Below, piece by piece: positions 61,554-64,000 of a DNA stretch of 64,000 nt; position 1 is the stretch's first letter; every line of letters begins with the position of its first letter. Source of the stretch: Bordetella sp. LUAb4 (GTDB lineage Bacteria > Pseudomonadota > Gammaproteobacteria > Burkholderiales > Burkholderiaceae_B); assembly GCF_021325795.1 (NCBI RefSeq), contig NZ_JAHPZX010000003.1:434001-498000 (forward strand), written 5' to 3'. The notes under the pieces are model-generated. The model was given only the letters and a program-made list of their open reading frames with translations. It did no database searches and had not been told where the DNA came from. A program made the translations under genes and the position numbers.

Positions 61554-61660
61554 CTTCGAGGCGATGGTTTCGTCTCTGAGGCCCGCCTTCGTCTCCGAGG
61601 CCACGCCTTCGTCTCCGAGGCCACGGCCCGGTCTTTGAGGCTACGTCTTCGTCTTTGGCT
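61554..61660. repeat. About 20-bp imperfect tandem repeat, five copies
   Basis: Unit like CTCCGAGGCCACGCCTTCGT, with GAGGC at 61558, 61578, 61597, 61617 and 61637. It fills the gap between queC and the GNAT gene and runs into the GNAT 3' end, coding its Lys/Thr/Pro tail. Confidence 0.85.
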
Positions 61661-62201
61661 TGGGGGCTTCGGTATCGCCGGCGCCCAGCGCACGTTGCAT
61701 CAGCACCGTATCCCGCCACTCGCCATGCTTATGGCCCACCGACCGCAAGGTTCCGACCGGATGGAAACCGCAGCGCGCATGCAGCGCCAGCGACGCCGCG
61801 TTGGCGCTGTCACCGACCACCGCGAGCATCTGCCGCCATCCTCGCTCGGTGCAGCGTGAGATCAGCCGATTGAGCAGCTTGCCGCCGATGCCCCGTCCCG
61901 CCATGCCCGGCTGGATATACACCGAGTCCTCGCACGTATTGCCATACGCCGGCCGCGGCCGGTACAGCGTCGCGTAGGCATACCCCGCCACGGCCCCCTC
62001 CAGCTCCGCGACCAGATACGGCAACCCCGCCGCCATCACTGCAGCATGGCGCTGCAGCAACTCGTCCACCGTTGGGGGCGTCAACTCGAACGACGCCGTG
62101 CCGTGCAGCACGTGATGTTCATAGATGGCCTGGATAGTGGCGAAGTCGCTGGCGGCGGCGTCGCGGATCAGAAGGGGGGGAATGTGGACGGAGGAGGACA
62201 T
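61641..62201 (-). CDS. GNAT acetyltransferase (phosphinothricin/methionine sulfoximine type)
   Basis: 186 residues from ATG at 62201. IRDAAASDFATIQAIYEHHV, GTASFELTPPTVDEL, EDSVYIQPGMAGRGIGGKLL (acetyl-CoA loop GRGIGG) and VGHKHGEWRDTVLMQRAL match the PAT/MddA group. It probably acetylates a small amino-acid-like molecule. The last ten residues (APKPKTKT) are repeat-derived. Confidence 0.88.
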   Translation of the reverse strand: MSSSVHIPPLLIRDAAASDFATIQAIYEHHVLHGTASFELTPPTVDELLQRHAAVMAAGLPYLVAELEGAVAGYAYATLYRPRPAYGNTCEDSVYIQPGMAGRGIGGKLLNRLISRCTERGWRQMLAVVGDSANAASLALHARCGFHPVGTLRSVGHKHGEWRDTVLMQRALGAGDTEAPKPKTKT

Positions 62202-62408
62202 GATGCGGCGGCGTGAGGTATAGGGATCAGCTTGCCTGGGTCTGCTGACAGGCGCTAACAAACAGCCGCTAGTGTGCACGAAGGCCAGCCGGTGTTGAAG
62301 CCCACCGAGGGAAGTCTCTAGGTGAACGCCTACCGGAGCAACTCCATCGAGGTCATGCGAACGCTAAGCAATAACCTCGAATGGAGCCGGCGGGTTTGGC
62401 GCGGACGC

Positions 62409-63107
62409 CTAATACGTGTCCTTGTCCTGTCCGTACAGGCCGTGATAGGGACCGGCCGGCAGGCCGCTGCCCGCCGCGTACAACGCTTGATTATTCGCCT
62501 GCTGGGCCAGCGGCATATAGTCGGGGGCTGCCTTCTGGATCGCCGCCACGATCGCTTGCGCGATCAGGCCCGCGAGGCCTCCACCACTGTCATTGTTGTT
62601 CGGCGCGTATTGCACGGTCTGACGGCTGGACCACAATGTCTCGCCGCTGCGGCCGCTCTTGAGCACGTAGTTCAGGGATACCGTGACAGCGGTGGACAGC
62701 ACCACGTAACGTGCATCCCACCGTTCAATCGAGATATACATGACGCTGTCCGCGCCGAACAGGTCGGCCAGGCGCTGCGGTTCCTGTTCATGCACCATGT
62801 CGCTGTCCGACAGGCCGTCATCGGCCATGACCTGCTTGACCAGGTTGACGGGGAATACATAGTAGCCCCGCTCCGCAAGCGGTATGGAAATGCTGCTGAG
62901 AAAATAGTCGGGCGCGGTCACGTCGACGCTGCGATTCACCGCCGGTACGACCAGGATGGAATGCGGATCTTCGGCGCGAAACTTGGTGTAGTCATTGGAC
63001 CGCGCTGACCTCGTCGGGTCTCGGGGCCATTGAAACTGGTGCGTGCAGCCCGTCGTAATCAGCATGGCCAGGGCGGCGGCAGCGAGCCTGGGGAAGGAAA
63101 CCGTCAT
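62409..63107 (-). CDS. DUF799 lipoprotein (GNA1162-like)
   Basis: 232 residues from ATG at 63107. Lipobox LITTGC at about 16-21. The mature part has SILVVPAVNRSVDVTAPDYF, YYVFPVNLVKQVM and LFGADSVMYISIERW, typical of DUF799. Family members commonly sit in one operon with DUF4810 and CsgG-like lipoproteins. Overlaps the DUF4810 gene by 4 bp. Outer-membrane periphery by inference. Confidence 0.87.
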   Translation of the reverse strand: MTVSFPRLAAAALAMLITTGCTHQFQWPRDPTRSARSNDYTKFRAEDPHSILVVPAVNRSVDVTAPDYFLSSISIPLAERGYYVFPVNLVKQVMADDGLSDSDMVHEQEPQRLADLFGADSVMYISIERWDARYVVLSTAVTVSLNYVLKSGRSGETLWSSRQTVQYAPNNNDSGGGLAGLIAQAIVAAIQKAAPDYMPLAQQANNQALYAAGSGLPAGPYHGLYGQDKDTY

Positions 63108-63520
63108 GGCGCGGCTCCCGTTGGGGTTGCGGTCGAGACCATGTCGGAGGTGGTCGAAGACGCCACGGGGGTGGCCGCATTGGACGCCGTCTTCATCATG
63201 GCTTCCATGAAGCGGGCGGACTCGGGCCACGCCTGTTTTTCTTTCTCGAAATAGGTCACTGCTTGCGCGTTTTGCTTCTGCTGCATCAGCAGGTAGCCGT
63301 ACTCCGCGTAAAGACCGGGCGCGACCAGCTTCTGCGTACTCTCGGCACCCTGCATGGCGCTCTCGAGCGCTTTTTGATAATCCGCCGCGTTGCCATCGCT
63401 CTGGTAGTACGAGTAGAGCGCCTTGTCGTAATCGCCCCAGCTGTATTTCGTGGGGTGGGTGCAAGCGCTCAGCAGCAACGTGGCCGGCGCGGCGATCCAG
63501 CGTAAACGGGATGGTTTCAT
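63104..63520 (-). CDS. DUF4810 lipoprotein
   Basis: 138 residues. Lipobox LLLSAC at about 16-21, then a short TPR-like helical repeat (YSWGDYDKALYSYYQSD, LYAEYGYLLMQQKQNAQAVT). The tail is Thr/Ala/Ser-rich. Overlaps both neighbouring genes by 4 bp (DUF799 gene and the small lipoprotein gene), so the three are translationally coupled. Confidence 0.88.
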   Translation of the reverse strand: MKPSRLRWIAAPATLLLSACTHPTKYSWGDYDKALYSYYQSDGNAADYQKALESAMQGAESTQKLVAPGLYAEYGYLLMQQKQNAQAVTYFEKEKQAWPESARFMEAMMKTASNAATPVASSTTSDMVSTATPTGAAP

Positions 63521-63837
63521 GGCGCGGCAACTCCTGCTTCGACCACCATGCTTTCGTTGCTGCGAGCATGAATGACCTCGCTGTGAATGACGGCACCGTT
63601 CAATTGGATGCTGACACGGTGAGTCCCTTCTTCGATCTTGACGATGTTGTTGCGGCCGTCGTATCGGGTCGCGTCTCCGATGACGATGCCATCGACCAAC
63701 AGCGTCGACATGGCGGGCGCCCCGGTAATGGCCAGGGTCGGCCGTTCGCTCCCCGACGAGACGGAGGTCTTGGGCAGGGAGCAGGCGGTCAACGTCAGCG
63801 CTGCCGTGCCCACGGACAACAAATGAACAACGCGCAT
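63517..63837 (-). CDS. Small lipoprotein with PEGA-like domain
   Basis: 106 residues. Lipobox LTLTAC at about 14-19. The rest is a short beta domain (STLLVDGIVIGDATRYDG, IVKIEEGTHRVSIQLNG) resembling PEGA domains, which are surface carbohydrate-associated or structural. I do not recognise a named family. Coupled to the DUF4810 gene; follows the partial gene at 63841 by 3 bp. Confidence 0.75.
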   Translation of the reverse strand: MRVVHLLSVGTAALTLTACSLPKTSVSSGSERPTLAITGAPAMSTLLVDGIVIGDATRYDGRNNIVKIEEGTHRVSIQLNGAVIHSEVIHARSNESMVVEAGVAAP

Positions 63838-63840
63838 GGT

Positions 63841-64000
63841 TCAGTGCTCCGATTTGGACAGGAAGGTGTTCTTGATCGCCGTCGGAGCCACCGAGCCGGC
63901 CTGAAGGCGGACGACAGCGCCCTCGTTGGTGTCGCTGTCGCCGAACAGGGAAATGACGCGCGCCGTGCCGACCTGGGTCGGCGGCAGGTCGATGTTGAAG
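63841..64000 (-). CDS. C-terminal end of an unrecognised gene (operon upstream member)
   Basis: The last 52 codons are inside the window, ending in TGA (plus-strand TCA at 63841). The visible end is VISLFGDSDTNEGAVVRLQ to FLSKSEH. In related operons a CsgG-family secretion lipoprotein usually stands at this place, but the visible residues do not prove that, so no family is assigned. Confidence 0.65.
   Translation of the reverse strand, partial: FNIDLPPTQVGTARVISLFGDSDTNEGAVVRLQAGSVAPTAIKNTFLSKSEH

Overview
The window looks like chromosomal DNA of a GC-rich betaproteobacterium of the Alcaligenaceae (Bordetella/Achromobacter type). This rests on the lptA-lptC-kdsC-kdsD block, the rplU-rpmA-obg-proB block beside ispB, two 371-residue Gram-negative porins, and a pcaIJ pair with a PcaR-like IclR regulator. 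The genus is inferred from gene order and protein style; no database search was run.

Layout. 1-7.3 kb: LPS transport and Kdo genes (minus strand), purT with an SdiA-regulated-type protein, an orphan peptide-type ABC binding protein, a CTA/CTG-rich low-complexity tract and a 69-residue unknown gene. 7.7-12.8 kb: a TetR regulator with a perfect operator, then acyl-CoA dehydrogenase, class III CoA-transferase and 3-hydroxyacyl-CoA dehydrogenase (an acyl-CoA degradation set). 12.9-17.6 kb: proB, obg, rpmA and rplU on the minus strand, ispB on the plus strand, and tRNA-Pro(CGG) with its terminator.

17.7-41.6 kb is the accessory region and the most unusual part. Ten minus-strand genes encode four giant proteins of tandem Ig-like modules (about 1025 to 1604 residues), three short relatives made of only a head plus one module, one RCC1 beta-propeller protein, and one protein of beta-rich domains that ends in an RCC1 signature. 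None has a recognisable Sec signal peptide or membrane segment. Three units (J-I from 41580, H-G-F-E from 37005, D-C-B-A from 25769) are each preceded by the same promoter-like arrangement with identical spacing. Long proteins share near-identical bodies but different N-terminal heads, which suggests duplication and gene conversion. Related hairpin terminators recur in this region and behind both porin genes.

41.9-47.5 kb: a duplicated porin/LysR pair with a DUF4148 gene between. 47.5-54.3 kb: PLP aminotransferase with a divergent GntR regulator, flavin reductase-like protein, endo/exonuclease/phosphatase-family protein and a penicillin-acylase-family Ntn hydrolase. 54.3-57.8 kb: a polar amino-acid ABC transporter co-transcribed with an FAD amine/amino-acid oxidase. 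57.9-61.5 kb: an FxLYD-type protein, pcaI/pcaJ-type CoA-transferase, the divergent IclR regulator with paired operators, and queC. 61.6-64 kb: a GNAT acetyltransferase and a lipoprotein operon (DUF799, DUF4810, a small PEGA-like lipoprotein and a partial upstream gene).
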